Translations under genes and position numbers: made by a program | Source: Cyanobacteria bacterium UBA11153 | GTDB taxonomy: Bacteria > Cyanobacteriota > Cyanobacteriia > Cyanobacteriales > Coleofasciculaceae | NCBI GenBank assembly: GCA_003511885.1 | Contig: DOIX01000180.1 | Location: 1 to 5,182, forward strand | Length of the DNA: 5,182 nucleotides | Direction: 5' to 3' | Notes under the pieces: generated by a model | The model's input: the letters and a program-made list of their open reading frames with translations, nothing else | What the model was told of the DNA's origin: nothing | Databases searched by the model: none | Shown: positions 1 to 5,182 of the stretch, one piece after another | How the letters are laid out: every line of letters begins with the position of its first letter | Position numbering within the stretch: position 1 is the stretch's first letter

Positions 1-2062
1 AGAAACTCCCACTCCTCCTGTAGTAAAAGAAGTGGCAGAAATTCCAAATGAAGTAACCACCCCACTCGAAGAAATAGTCACTCCAGCTAGCGATATCCCC
101 ACTCCAGTAACCGAATACGCCAGCGAAACAGCAACCCAAGCAACAGATTACCCCAACGATAAACCAAACAAACCAGAAGAAAAATATCAATACGAACTCG
201 GCTACTTACCATACGATAGTAACTTAACTCAAGCCGAAATAAACGGTCAACAAACATGGTATTTTTGGACAGGAGGTAACGAGAAATTCTTCCGCAATCA
301 AGCCAAAAATACCCATGGAGAAATAGACTTTCTCAGTTTACTTGATGCCCGTCCTCAAAGCGATTCATTACCCAACAATCCCCATTTACAAAGAAACAAT
401 CGTTTTCAACAAATTGGGGTAATAAACGATCCAGGTTGTAGAGCAGCCACCGAACCAGACGAGTATGGATTGTGGATAGATAAATGTCAAGATCCCCATT
501 CAGCAGGAATTATGGGAGCCAGAAAATTCCCCAATCCTAACTTCGATCCAGCATTATGGGATATCGCCAAATACTATCAAGAAGGAGCAAAAATTGAACC
601 ACCATATCGGATTGGGATATCCTGCGGAGTTTGTCATATCGCCTTCAATCCCCTCAAACCGCCAGCAAATCTCGAAGAACCATTATGGGAAAATATCGTA
701 TCAGCATTAGGAAACCAATATCTCAGAGAAGGAGCATTATTCGGTGCAAATATTCCAGATGAAGACTTCCGCAAACAAGTACTAAACACCCAACAGCCAG
801 GAACATCAGATACCTCTCGCATTGCCACCGATCATATTAACAACCCCAACGCAATTAACCCCATCTTTAACTTACCAGATCGACCCCGATATGAAGAAGT
901 AATGAACGACGGTACAACCCGTGAAGTTCCCCATATCCTCAAAGATGGTGCAGACTCAGTTGGCGTTGCCTTGGCATCCCTGCGAGTGTATGTCAATATT
1001 GGCATGTGTTCAGACTATTGGCTTACCCTCCACGATCCATTATTAGGCAGAAAAGCCCAACAACCCTTTGACATTGAAAAAGCCAAAGCAGAATGCGAAT
1101 ATTGGCCAAAAACAGCAGCAAGAATGGCAGATGCAGAAGCATTCCTTAGCACTTTAACACCAATGCACCTAGAAGATGCACCAGGAGGAGAAGCTTACCT
1201 GACCAAAGATACAGCAGTATTAGAGCGAGGTAAAATTATTTTTGCCGACACCTGCGCCACCTGCCACTCCAGCAAACAGCCTCCCGCAGAAATCCTTGCC
1301 GATCCAGAACAAGCAAAAGAATGGTATCGTCAATCAGTACTAAGAGCAGATTTTCGCGATCGCAACTTCCTATCTGATGACAAACGTTATCCCGTCACCC
1401 TCATCGGTACTAACGCCGCACGGGCACTAGCAACTAATGCTAAAGAAGGACATATTTGGGCGCAATTCTCATCCAAAACCTACAAAGAATTACCCTCACC
1501 CGGCACCCTCACCCTAGAGAATCCCTTCAAACAAAACAAATCAATTAAATTTGAAGTCCCCTCTGGCGGTACAGGATATTATCGCACCCCATCCTTAATT
1601 AGTATGTGGGCACTTGCTCCCTACTTCCACAATAATAGTCTGGGCAATTATAATGGCGATCCTTCCGTAGCAGGAAGAATGGCAGCCTTCCAAGATGGAG
1701 TCGAAAAATTACTTTGGCCTGAGAAACGCGATGGGCTAAAATCAATCAAACGAACTGAAATAGCCACTACATTACACCTAGGAAAACTCCAAGCATCAGT
1801 TCCCAAAGGCGCACCCATCAACCTTCTCGCAAACTTAGATCCGCGCAACACCCCAACAATATTACAGAGGAAATTAAACTCCGATTTAGGCGCGAAAGTC
1901 TTGGGATCATTAGTCAATCTCGTTCCCGATAAAGTTTTAACTCCAGTCTTGTTAAAATCCAATCAGTCTCCTGATTTTATCGAAGATCGCGGACATTATT
2001 TTGGGACAGACTTACCTGATGAAGACAAACTAGCCTTAATTGAATTCCTCAAAACTTTATAG
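1..2062 (+). CDS. RoxA/MauG-like two-haem c-type cytochrome (5' partial)
   Basis: Probably an exported two-haem cytochrome c of the RoxA rubber-oxygenase / MauG / bacterial cytochrome-c-peroxidase superfamily. Seen, numbering from the GTG at 32: haem sites CGVCH (198-202) and CATCH (408-412), RTPSL (518-522), APYFH (529-533), RGHYFG (653-658). The 210-residue spacing of the haem sites is close to the about 199 I recall for RoxA of Xanthomonas (about 678 residues). By position H655 may match the RoxA second-haem distal histidine (inference). Other RoxA-like stretches are WYFWTGGN near the N-terminus, INDPGC (C136) and VYVNIG before C326. RoxA cleaves polyisoprene with O2; relatives are peroxidases or maturation enzymes, so the substrate is unknown. 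The frame stays open from base 2 to the GTG, reading a Pro/Thr/Glu-rich segment, so the GTG is unlikely to be the start and the signal peptide is not visible. It ends in TAG, convergent with the YdcF-like gene. Its coding strand has more C than G, unlike its neighbours. Confidence 0.78.
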   Translation, partial: ETPTPPVVKEVAEIPNEVTTPLEEIVTPASDIPTPVTEYASETATQATDYPNDKPNKPEEKYQYELGYLPYDSNLTQAEINGQQTWYFWTGGNEKFFRNQAKNTHGEIDFLSLLDARPQSDSLPNNPHLQRNNRFQQIGVINDPGCRAATEPDEYGLWIDKCQDPHSAGIMGARKFPNPNFDPALWDIAKYYQEGAKIEPPYRIGISCGVCHIAFNPLKPPANLEEPLWENIVSALGNQYLREGALFGANIPDEDFRKQVLNTQQPGTSDTSRIATDHINNPNAINPIFNLPDRPRYEEVMNDGTTREVPHILKDGADSVGVALASLRVYVNIGMCSDYWLTLHDPLLGRKAQQPFDIEKAKAECEYWPKTAARMADAEAFLSTLTPMHLEDAPGGEAYLTKDTAVLERGKIIFADTCATCHSSKQPPAEILADPEQAKEWYRQSVLRADFRDRNFLSDDKRYPVTLIGTNAARALATNAKEGHIWAQFSSKTYKELPSPGTLTLENPFKQNKSIKFEVPSGGTGYYRTPSLISMWALAPYFHNNSLGNYNGDPSVAGRMAAFQDGVEKLLWPEKRDGLKSIKRTEIATTLHLGKLQASVPKGAPINLLANLDPRNTPTILQRKLNSDLGAKVLGSLVNLVPDKVLTPVLLKSNQSPDFIEDRGHYFGTDLPDEDKLALIEFLKTL
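2..112 (+). repeat. Degenerate Pro/Thr/Glu-rich repeat coding for a linker
   Basis: The first codons of the open frame encode a low-complexity linker with a loose six-residue rhythm. ETPTPPV (bases 2-22), EIPNEVT (38-58) and DIPTPVT (92-112) recur at 36 and 54 bases, both multiples of 18. It looks like a flexible spacer between an upstream signal peptide or domain and the cytochrome domain, which starts near base 200. The repeat is imperfect and its left end is outside the window. Confidence 0.4.
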
Positions 2063-2066
2063 TTTT

Positions 2067-2094
2067 CTGTCAATTGACAATTAGCAGTTGAAAG
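2067..2094. repeat. Heptad repeat, TTGACAR family, with inversion
   Basis: Four consecutive heptads read CTGTCAA, TTGACAA, TTAGCAG and TTGAAAG. The first is the reverse complement of TTGACAG, so the junction forms the perfect 12-bp palindrome TGTCAATTGACA (2068-2079). The last two units are degraded. The same family occurs at 4457-4498 and 5161-5182. It starts five bases after the cytochrome stop codon and resembles the short tandem heptamers found in filamentous cyanobacteria. Confidence 0.6.
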
Positions 2095-2112
2095 GAAACG
2101 ATCCATCTGTAA

Positions 2113-2139
2113 GGTGCGTTACGCGCAAGCTAACGCACC
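2113..2139. repeat. Perfect 9-bp hairpin between convergent genes
   Basis: Arms GGTGCGTTA (2113-2121) and TAACGCACC (2131-2139) pair perfectly. The 9-base loop can pair further (GC 2123-2124 with GC 2129-2130) around a GCAA tetraloop, leaving one bulged C. Weaker outer arms, TAGCAGTT (2082-2089) and AACTGCTA (2152-2159), enclose it. It matches, from memory, a palindrome common between cyanobacterial genes. It could end transcription of both converging genes or protect 3' ends, but no T-tract follows on either strand, so a classical intrinsic terminator is not supported. Confidence 0.6.
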
Positions 2140-2164
2140 ATCTATCTGATTAACTGCTATAAAT

Positions 2165-2833
2165 TTAATCCAATTTTAACCACCATTGACGTTCGCACTT
2201 AAAACCAGACTTGCGCCAAGCCGTCAAATCAACATCCGATAGACGAATTAACTCAGAGCATTGAGGCTGAATAACTTGACTAAATAAGGCCCAACCCAAA
2301 CTGCGAATTATATCAACCCCAGTTTTTAACCATGATTCCCGATTACCAGGAATCCCTAACTCATTAACCTCATCCACATCAACCCAAATCCCATAAGCAC
2401 CCAAAAGAATCTGTGCCATCCACTTAGCACGCGGTAAATGAGACCCAGAAGTAATTAAAATAACTTTACGAACATCCCACCGACGGAGAATCGGTAAACT
2501 GTAGTAAAAATTCTCAAAAGTAGAATCAGCACATTTTTCCAACCAAACTTTCCGGATTGGGGTATTTTCCTTCTGGAAAATCAGTACAATACAGGGATCG
2601 GACGAACCATGAGAAATCAAAACCCTTGCCTCTGGATAGTATTTCACCAACTCAGCAACATAGACTTCCCGACGAATACTGCCCCCCAAGACAAATAACG
2701 TATCAACTGAACCAGAAGCAGCCCAAAATAATCTCAGGGTGTTAACCAGGAGTAAAATACCCAAGAGGATACTTGCAATCCAGACACCCAAACGAATCAA
2801 ACGCCGCCGCCTTCTGAAATCAACCTTCCCCAT
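2165..2833 (-). CDS. YdcF/SanA/ElyC (DUF218) family membrane protein
   Basis: A 222-residue protein from the ATG at 2833. It opens with a basic stretch (five consecutive Arg) followed by one hydrophobic segment, about residues 15-36, ending LLLVNTLRLFW, so it is probably anchored with the N-terminus inside. The rest is a DUF218 domain: DTLFVLGGS (44-52), LISHGSS (72-78), DSTFENF (103-109) and ILITSGSHLPRA (125-136), the family's glycine-rich loop, SxG loop, N-containing helix and SxxHxxRA motif. Relatives such as E. coli SanA and ElyC are linked to envelope integrity and peptidoglycan or lipid-carrier metabolism; the exact reaction is unknown. A GTG start at 2836 would add one residue. AGGAG lies 9 bases from the ATG and 6 from the GTG, so both are possible. 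The stop is TAA. It converges on the cytochrome and diverges from the protease. Confidence 0.85.
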   Translation of the reverse strand: MGKVDFRRRRRLIRLGVWIASILLGILLLVNTLRLFWAASGSVDTLFVLGGSIRREVYVAELVKYYPEARVLISHGSSDPCIVLIFQKENTPIRKVWLEKCADSTFENFYYSLPILRRWDVRKVILITSGSHLPRAKWMAQILLGAYGIWVDVDEVNELGIPGNRESWLKTGVDIIRSLGWALFSQVIQPQCSELIRLSDVDLTAWRKSGFKCERQWWLKLD

Positions 2834-2842
2834 CACCTCTTT

Positions 2843-2847
2843 CTCCT
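2843..2847 (-). promoter_or_regulatory. Ribosome binding site AGGAG
   Basis: On the minus strand AGGAG sits 9 bases before the ATG at 2833 and 6 bases before the GTG at 2836 of the YdcF-like gene. It lies in a purine run that continues the heptad array at 2867-2915, so the site may derive from the repeat. Confidence 0.55.
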
Positions 2848-2866
2848 TTCCCTCCCAATTACCCCC

Positions 2867-2915
2867 AACCTCTAACCTCTAAACTCCACTCCGTAACCTC
2901 TAACCCTAACCTACA
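2867..2915. repeat. Heptad repeat, AACCTCT family
   Basis: Seven consecutive heptads fill 49 bases: AACCTCT, AACCTCT, AAACTCC, ACTCCGT, AACCTCT, AACCCTA, ACCTACA. Three are identical and the others degraded. This is the style of the short tandem heptamers of filamentous cyanobacteria. The array is in the divergent gap upstream of the YdcF-like gene and probably within its 5' leader. A related purine-rich array on the other strand is at 5122-5142. Confidence 0.6.
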
Positions 2916-2959
2916 GATGACACTAAGAAAAGTGGCACAAAATTGCTCGATCTAGCTAG

Positions 2960-2965
2960 TATAAT
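2960..2965 (+). promoter_or_regulatory. Candidate -10 box TATAAT for the protease side
   Basis: A perfect TATAAT lies 171 bases before the ctp start. No TTGACA-like -35 is seen at 16-18 bases, which is common in cyanobacterial promoters. Transcription would start near 2972, giving a leader of about 165 bases that contains the 38-codon ORF at 3000. On the minus strand the overlapping TATACT (2963-2958) could serve the divergent YdcF-like gene, also without a -35. Inferred from sequence alone. Confidence 0.35.
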
Positions 2966-2999
2966 TTCAGTACCCTAGGAAAAGAGGCAGTATTACTAG

Positions 3000-3116
3000 A
3001 TGGTTGTGGTGTGGATTGCCCACAAACTGCAACAAGCGGTAGAAAATAAACTTAAGCATAAGCAACTCAGAGGAAAAAGTTTCAATCTCAAGCAAATTGT
3101 CAAATCCCAAGGCTGA
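3000..3116 (+). CDS. Possible 38-residue small basic protein or leader ORF
   Basis: An ATG-to-TGA frame of 38 codons in the divergent gap, ending 20 bases before the ctp ATG. The product begins MVVVWIAHKLQQAVENK and ends in a Lys-rich tail (IVKSQG), so it is basic and could form an amphipathic helix. An AGAGG at 2983-2987 is 12 bases upstream, a poor distance. I recognise no family. It may be a small protein, an upstream ORF in the ctp leader, a gene remnant, or chance. In-frame TAG directly precedes the ATG, so it does not extend upstream. Confidence 0.22.
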   Translation: MVVVWIAHKLQQAVENKLKHKQLRGKSFNLKQIVKSQG

Positions 3117-3136
3117 GTGCCCATTCTCCTTTATCC

Positions 3137-4456
3137 ATGAACCAATACACCAAACCCTTACCCTGGCTCAAAAGCGTCCTATTTACTGGCGCAATCGCAA
3201 CTACAGCAGCGTTTTCCCTTTTTACACCAATGGGCGATCGCTCTGTCTTTGCTGCTCTTGAGGATAGCCCAAAAAACGTCGTTGATGAAGTTTGGCAAAT
3301 TGTCAATAGCGATTATGTCGATCACACCTTCAATAACGTGGATTGGCAATCAACTCGCCAACAGTTACTCAGCCGGAATTACACCTCCAAACAAGAAGCC
3401 TACGATGCTATCCGCAAGGCTCTGGAGCCTTTAGGCGATCCCTACACTCGCTTCCTGGATCCGGATCAGTTCAAATCCTTAACCAGCCAAACATCAGGAG
3501 AATTGTCTGGGGTGGGTATTCGTTTAGGTGTGAATGAAAAAACCCAAAAACTCACAGTTGTAGAGCCTATCGAAAATTCCCCAGCAGCCAAAGCTGATAT
3601 TAAAGCTGGAGATGAAATCGTCGCCATTGATGGTAAATCCGCATCAGGAATGACAGCAGAAGAAGCATCAGCTTTAATTCGAGGGGAATTGGGTACAGAT
3701 ATTACTTTAAAGATATCCAGAGCGGAGAAAGGTATTTTTGAAGTCAAGTTAACTCGCGCTCGGATCGAACTACCTGCTGTCCATTCTAGCGTCAAGCAAG
3801 AAGGAAAATTAAAAGTCGGTTATATCGTTTTAGACGAGTTTAGCTCCCATGCTGCCGAACAAATGGAGCGAACCATTAAAAATCTTAACTCTCAGAAAGT
3901 AGATAGCTACGTCTTAGATTTGCGAGGAAATCCCGGAGGATTACTTCATGCCAGTATTGAAATTGCCAGGATGTGGATAGATAACGGAGAAATTGTCCAC
4001 ACTGTAGATCGTAAAGGCGGCGAACAGAAGTTTTCTGCCAACCAATCGGCATTAACTCAACTTCCTTTAGCAGTTTTAGTAGATGGAAACTCGGCTAGTG
4101 CTAGCGAAATTTTGACTGGGGCATTGAAAGATAATAAACGAGCCACTATTATTGGTTCTCGAACATTTGGGAAAGCAGTTGTTCAATCCGTCCATTCCTT
4201 ATCTGATGGCTCCGGATTAGCGGTGACAATTTCTCGTTACTATCCTCCCAGTGGCACTGATATCAATCACAAGGGTATTGTACCTGATATCAAACTTGAC
4301 CTCAGTCGGGAACAACAACAGCGTCTATCAAGCAACCCAGAATTACGAGCTACTGGCGACGATCCTCAATATAATCAAGCTGTCTCATTCCTGCAAAATA
4401 CTACCCTATCTCGACCAACTACAACTCAACCTGTAAAACCAATTAGTATCAGATAA
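3137..4456 (+). CDS. ctpB: Carboxyl-terminal processing protease, S41 family (CtpB-like)
   Basis: A 439-residue exported serine protease of the tail-specific (Prc/Ctp) family, acting in the periplasm or thylakoid lumen on protein C-termini. Residues 1-12 are basic, 13-29 hydrophobic, and cleavage is likely near SVFA-A (36-40). The mature start, LEDSPKNVVDEVWQIVN, and DPYTRFLDP belong to the cyanobacterial CtpB/CtpC branch rather than to CtpA, which matures photosystem II protein D1; CtpB versus CtpC is not certain. The PDZ domain spans about 120-205 (SGELSGVGI to LKISR). The catalytic dyad is Ser321, the middle serine of SASAS (319-323), and Lys346 in FGKAVVQ; the 25-residue spacing matches E. 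coli Prc Ser430/Lys455. DLRGNPGG is intact. The C-terminus is a short Thr/Pro-rich tail. No clear ribosome site precedes the ATG, but it is the start that keeps the complete signal peptide. Confidence 0.93.
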   Translation: MNQYTKPLPWLKSVLFTGAIATTAAFSLFTPMGDRSVFAALEDSPKNVVDEVWQIVNSDYVDHTFNNVDWQSTRQQLLSRNYTSKQEAYDAIRKALEPLGDPYTRFLDPDQFKSLTSQTSGELSGVGIRLGVNEKTQKLTVVEPIENSPAAKADIKAGDEIVAIDGKSASGMTAEEASALIRGELGTDITLKISRAEKGIFEVKLTRARIELPAVHSSVKQEGKLKVGYIVLDEFSSHAAEQMERTIKNLNSQKVDSYVLDLRGNPGGLLHASIEIARMWIDNGEIVHTVDRKGGEQKFSANQSALTQLPLAVLVDGNSASASEILTGALKDNKRATIIGSRTFGKAVVQSVHSLSDGSGLAVTISRYYPPSGTDINHKGIVPDIKLDLSREQQQRLSSNPELRATGDDPQYNQAVSFLQNTTLSRPTTTQPVKPISIR

Positions 4457-4500
4457 TTGACAATTGACAATTGACAGTTGACAACTGTCAATTGTCAATT
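4457..4500. repeat. Inverted heptad array filling a convergent gap; possible two-way terminator
   Basis: It begins directly after the protease stop codon. Four direct heptads (TTGACAA, TTGACAA, TTGACAG, TTGACAA; 4457-4484) are followed by two in inverted orientation (CTGTCAA, TTGTCAA; 4485-4498). Bases 4462-4480 and 4482-4500 are therefore a perfect 19-bp inverted repeat around a single base. The transcript of either strand could fold into one long hairpin just past both converging stop codons. The stem is AT-rich and no clear T-tract follows, so termination is plausible but not shown. Confidence 0.7.
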
Positions 4501-4502
4501 AA

Positions 4503-5048
4503 CTAATGCTTACCCTTACGCCATTCACTTAAAATTTCTTGAGCTTTGGGATCGAGAGAATTAAACAAAAAACGACTGCGAGAAGGTTTTGGAGATCGCT
4601 GTTTGCCACTGACTTGCTGAACAGCCAATTTTACATCATACTCTAGCTGCTGAGAAGATATCCATTCTGCCCCATACCCCACCGCAACTAACCTTTGTTC
4701 TCGATCCGAAGTAGCCACGATTAACCTTTGCTTGGGTAGCTGTTGCTGAGAGCGAAAAGAAGCACAGAATTTTTCAATATAACTATCGGCTGTTTGTCCA
4801 AAATCAGTGTAACAAACAGATAAAAAATTAGTTAACGATTCCTGAGAACTCTGTGACTTTTGATACTGCGCATCAAAGACAACCTGAGTTGTGTAGCCAA
4901 CAAAGGCACTGTAATTGATTAAAGACTCTACCAGCTCTTGGCGAGCCGAACAAAGTCCATGGCGATCGCGAATTTTGTTCAGTTTAGGCCAAGCACCAAT
5001 TATATTGTAGCCATCAACCAGCAAAACTGCCTGGGGTGGAGGGGGCAT
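4503..5048 (-). CDS. NYN-domain ribonuclease, YacP/Rae1-like
   Basis: A 181-residue cytoplasmic protein, close to the about 170 of Bacillus YacP (Rae1), a ribosome-associated endoribonuclease that cuts mRNA. The NYN fold (PIN-like) motifs are in order: LLVDGYNIIGAWP (9-21) with Asp12 and Asn15, VVFDAQ (56-61), a GQTADSYIEKF segment (84-94) with Asp88 and Glu92, and VATSDREQR (111-119) with Asp115. These acidic residues would bind the catalytic metal. GAEWISSQQLEYDV (126-139) is also typical of the family. A basic Lys/Arg/Ser-rich stretch (147-159) could bind RNA. No signal peptide or membrane segment. The ATG at 5048 sits seven codons before the first core strand (VLLVDGYN), and only a weak GAG precedes it. 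Its TAG is two bases past the inverted repeat shared with ctp. The mRNA target in cyanobacteria is unknown. Confidence 0.87.
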   Translation of the reverse strand: MPPPPQAVLLVDGYNIIGAWPKLNKIRDRHGLCSARQELVESLINYSAFVGYTTQVVFDAQYQKSQSSQESLTNFLSVCYTDFGQTADSYIEKFCASFRSQQQLPKQRLIVATSDREQRLVAVGYGAEWISSQQLEYDVKLAVQQVSGKQRSPKPSRSRFLFNSLDPKAQEILSEWRKGKH

Positions 5049-5114
5049 TTCTCAGGGTTAATTCTGTACATATATTAAAATTACCACAGTTTAATTAATA
5101 ATTTTTAATAAATG

Positions 5115-5142
5115 GGAGAATGTGGAGTAGGAAGTAGGGAGT
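5115..5142. repeat. Purine-rich heptad repeat, AGGGAGT family
   Basis: Four consecutive heptads, GGAGAAT, GTGGAGT, AGGAAGT and AGGGAGT, lie upstream of the NYN ribonuclease gene, followed by a decayed unit to about 5150. The reverse complement contains ACTCC, as does the array at 2867-2915, so the two may be related. The 65 bases between this array and the ribonuclease start are AT-rich with no convincing promoter. Confidence 0.5.
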
Positions 5143-5160
5143 GGATGGGAGATCAATACG

Positions 5161-5182
5161 CAACTGTCAACTGTCCACTGTC
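5161..5182. repeat. Heptad repeat CAACTGT, cut by the window edge
   Basis: Two exact CAACTGT units and one CCACTGT run to the last base, where a further C suggests continuation. CAACTGT in another phase is CTGTCAA, the reverse complement of TTGACAG, so this is the family seen at 2067-2094 and 4457-4498. Its full length cannot be judged here. Confidence 0.6.

Noticed and set aside
1648..1962. Minus-strand open frame of 104 codons inside the cytochrome gene
   Set aside because: It lies opposite conserved cytochrome coding sequence, and its translation shows no recognisable domain.
2867..2915. CRISPR-like array
   Set aside because: The units are adjacent 7-base repeats with no spacers and there are no cas genes.
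2837..2999. Short open frames in the divergent gap (12 codons from 2917 and 30 codons on the minus strand)
   Set aside because: They are too short, have no ribosome site, and overlap repeats or the promoter region.
3100..3306. Minus-strand open frame of 68 codons across the protease start
   Set aside because: It is opposite the signal-peptide region of the protease, without a ribosome site or family features.
3466..3795. Minus-strand open frame of 109 codons inside the protease gene
   Set aside because: It overlaps the PDZ-coding region of a clear S41 protease and has no recognisable motif.
4457..4498. Repeated TTGACA as -35 promoter boxes
   Set aside because: The motif is part of the heptad repeat. 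No -10-like sequence lies 16-18 bases downstream on either strand, and the site is between converging genes.
5049..5110. Promoter or NtcA-type site upstream of the ribonuclease gene
   Set aside because: The stretch is AT-rich, so TAATAT-like boxes occur freely. No -35 is found at a suitable distance, and GTA at 5066 is not followed by TAC after eight bases.
1..5182. A multi-gene system joining cytochrome, YdcF-like protein, protease and ribonuclease
   Set aside because: Neighbouring genes alternate in strand and are separated by repeats, with no co-transcription or shared function visible.

Overview
The window looks like cyanobacterial chromosome, most likely from a filamentous species. Three points support this: three copies of the HIP1 octamer GCGATCGC (1356-1363, 3234-3241, 4962-4969), degenerate heptanucleotide repeats in the gaps between genes, and an exported carboxyl-terminal processing protease with the wording of the cyanobacterial CtpB/CtpC branch. 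No tRNA, rRNA, CRISPR array, transposase or phage gene was seen.

Layout: (1) positions 1-2062, plus strand, hold the 3' part of a large two-haem c-type cytochrome of the RoxA (rubber oxygenase)/MauG/CcpA superfamily. Its reading frame is open to the left edge, so the true start lies outside the window. (2) 2063-2164 is a convergent gap with TTGACAR-type heptads and a strong hairpin. (3) 2165-2833, minus strand, is a membrane-anchored YdcF/SanA/ElyC (DUF218) protein. (4) 2834-3136 is a divergent gap of about 300 bp with pyrimidine-rich heptads, a perfect TATAAT box and a doubtful 38-codon ORF. (5) 3137-4456, plus strand, is an S41 carboxyl-terminal processing protease, CtpB-like. (6) 4457-4502 is a 46-bp convergent gap made almost entirely of the same heptad, arranged as a 19-bp perfect inverted repeat. 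(7) 4503-5048, minus strand, is a YacP/Rae1-type NYN-domain ribonuclease. (8) 5049-5182 is an AT-rich upstream region followed by two kinds of heptad repeat that run off the right edge.

The four genes alternate in strand, so none forms an operon with another in the window. Three of the products (cytochrome, YdcF-like, Ctp) are expected at or outside the cytoplasmic membrane; the NYN ribonuclease is cytoplasmic. I see no evidence that they share a pathway.

The most interesting items are the RoxA-like cytochrome in a cyanobacterial setting, and one heptad family that recurs in three gaps and inverts within both convergent gaps. I found no convincing undescribed multi-gene system.
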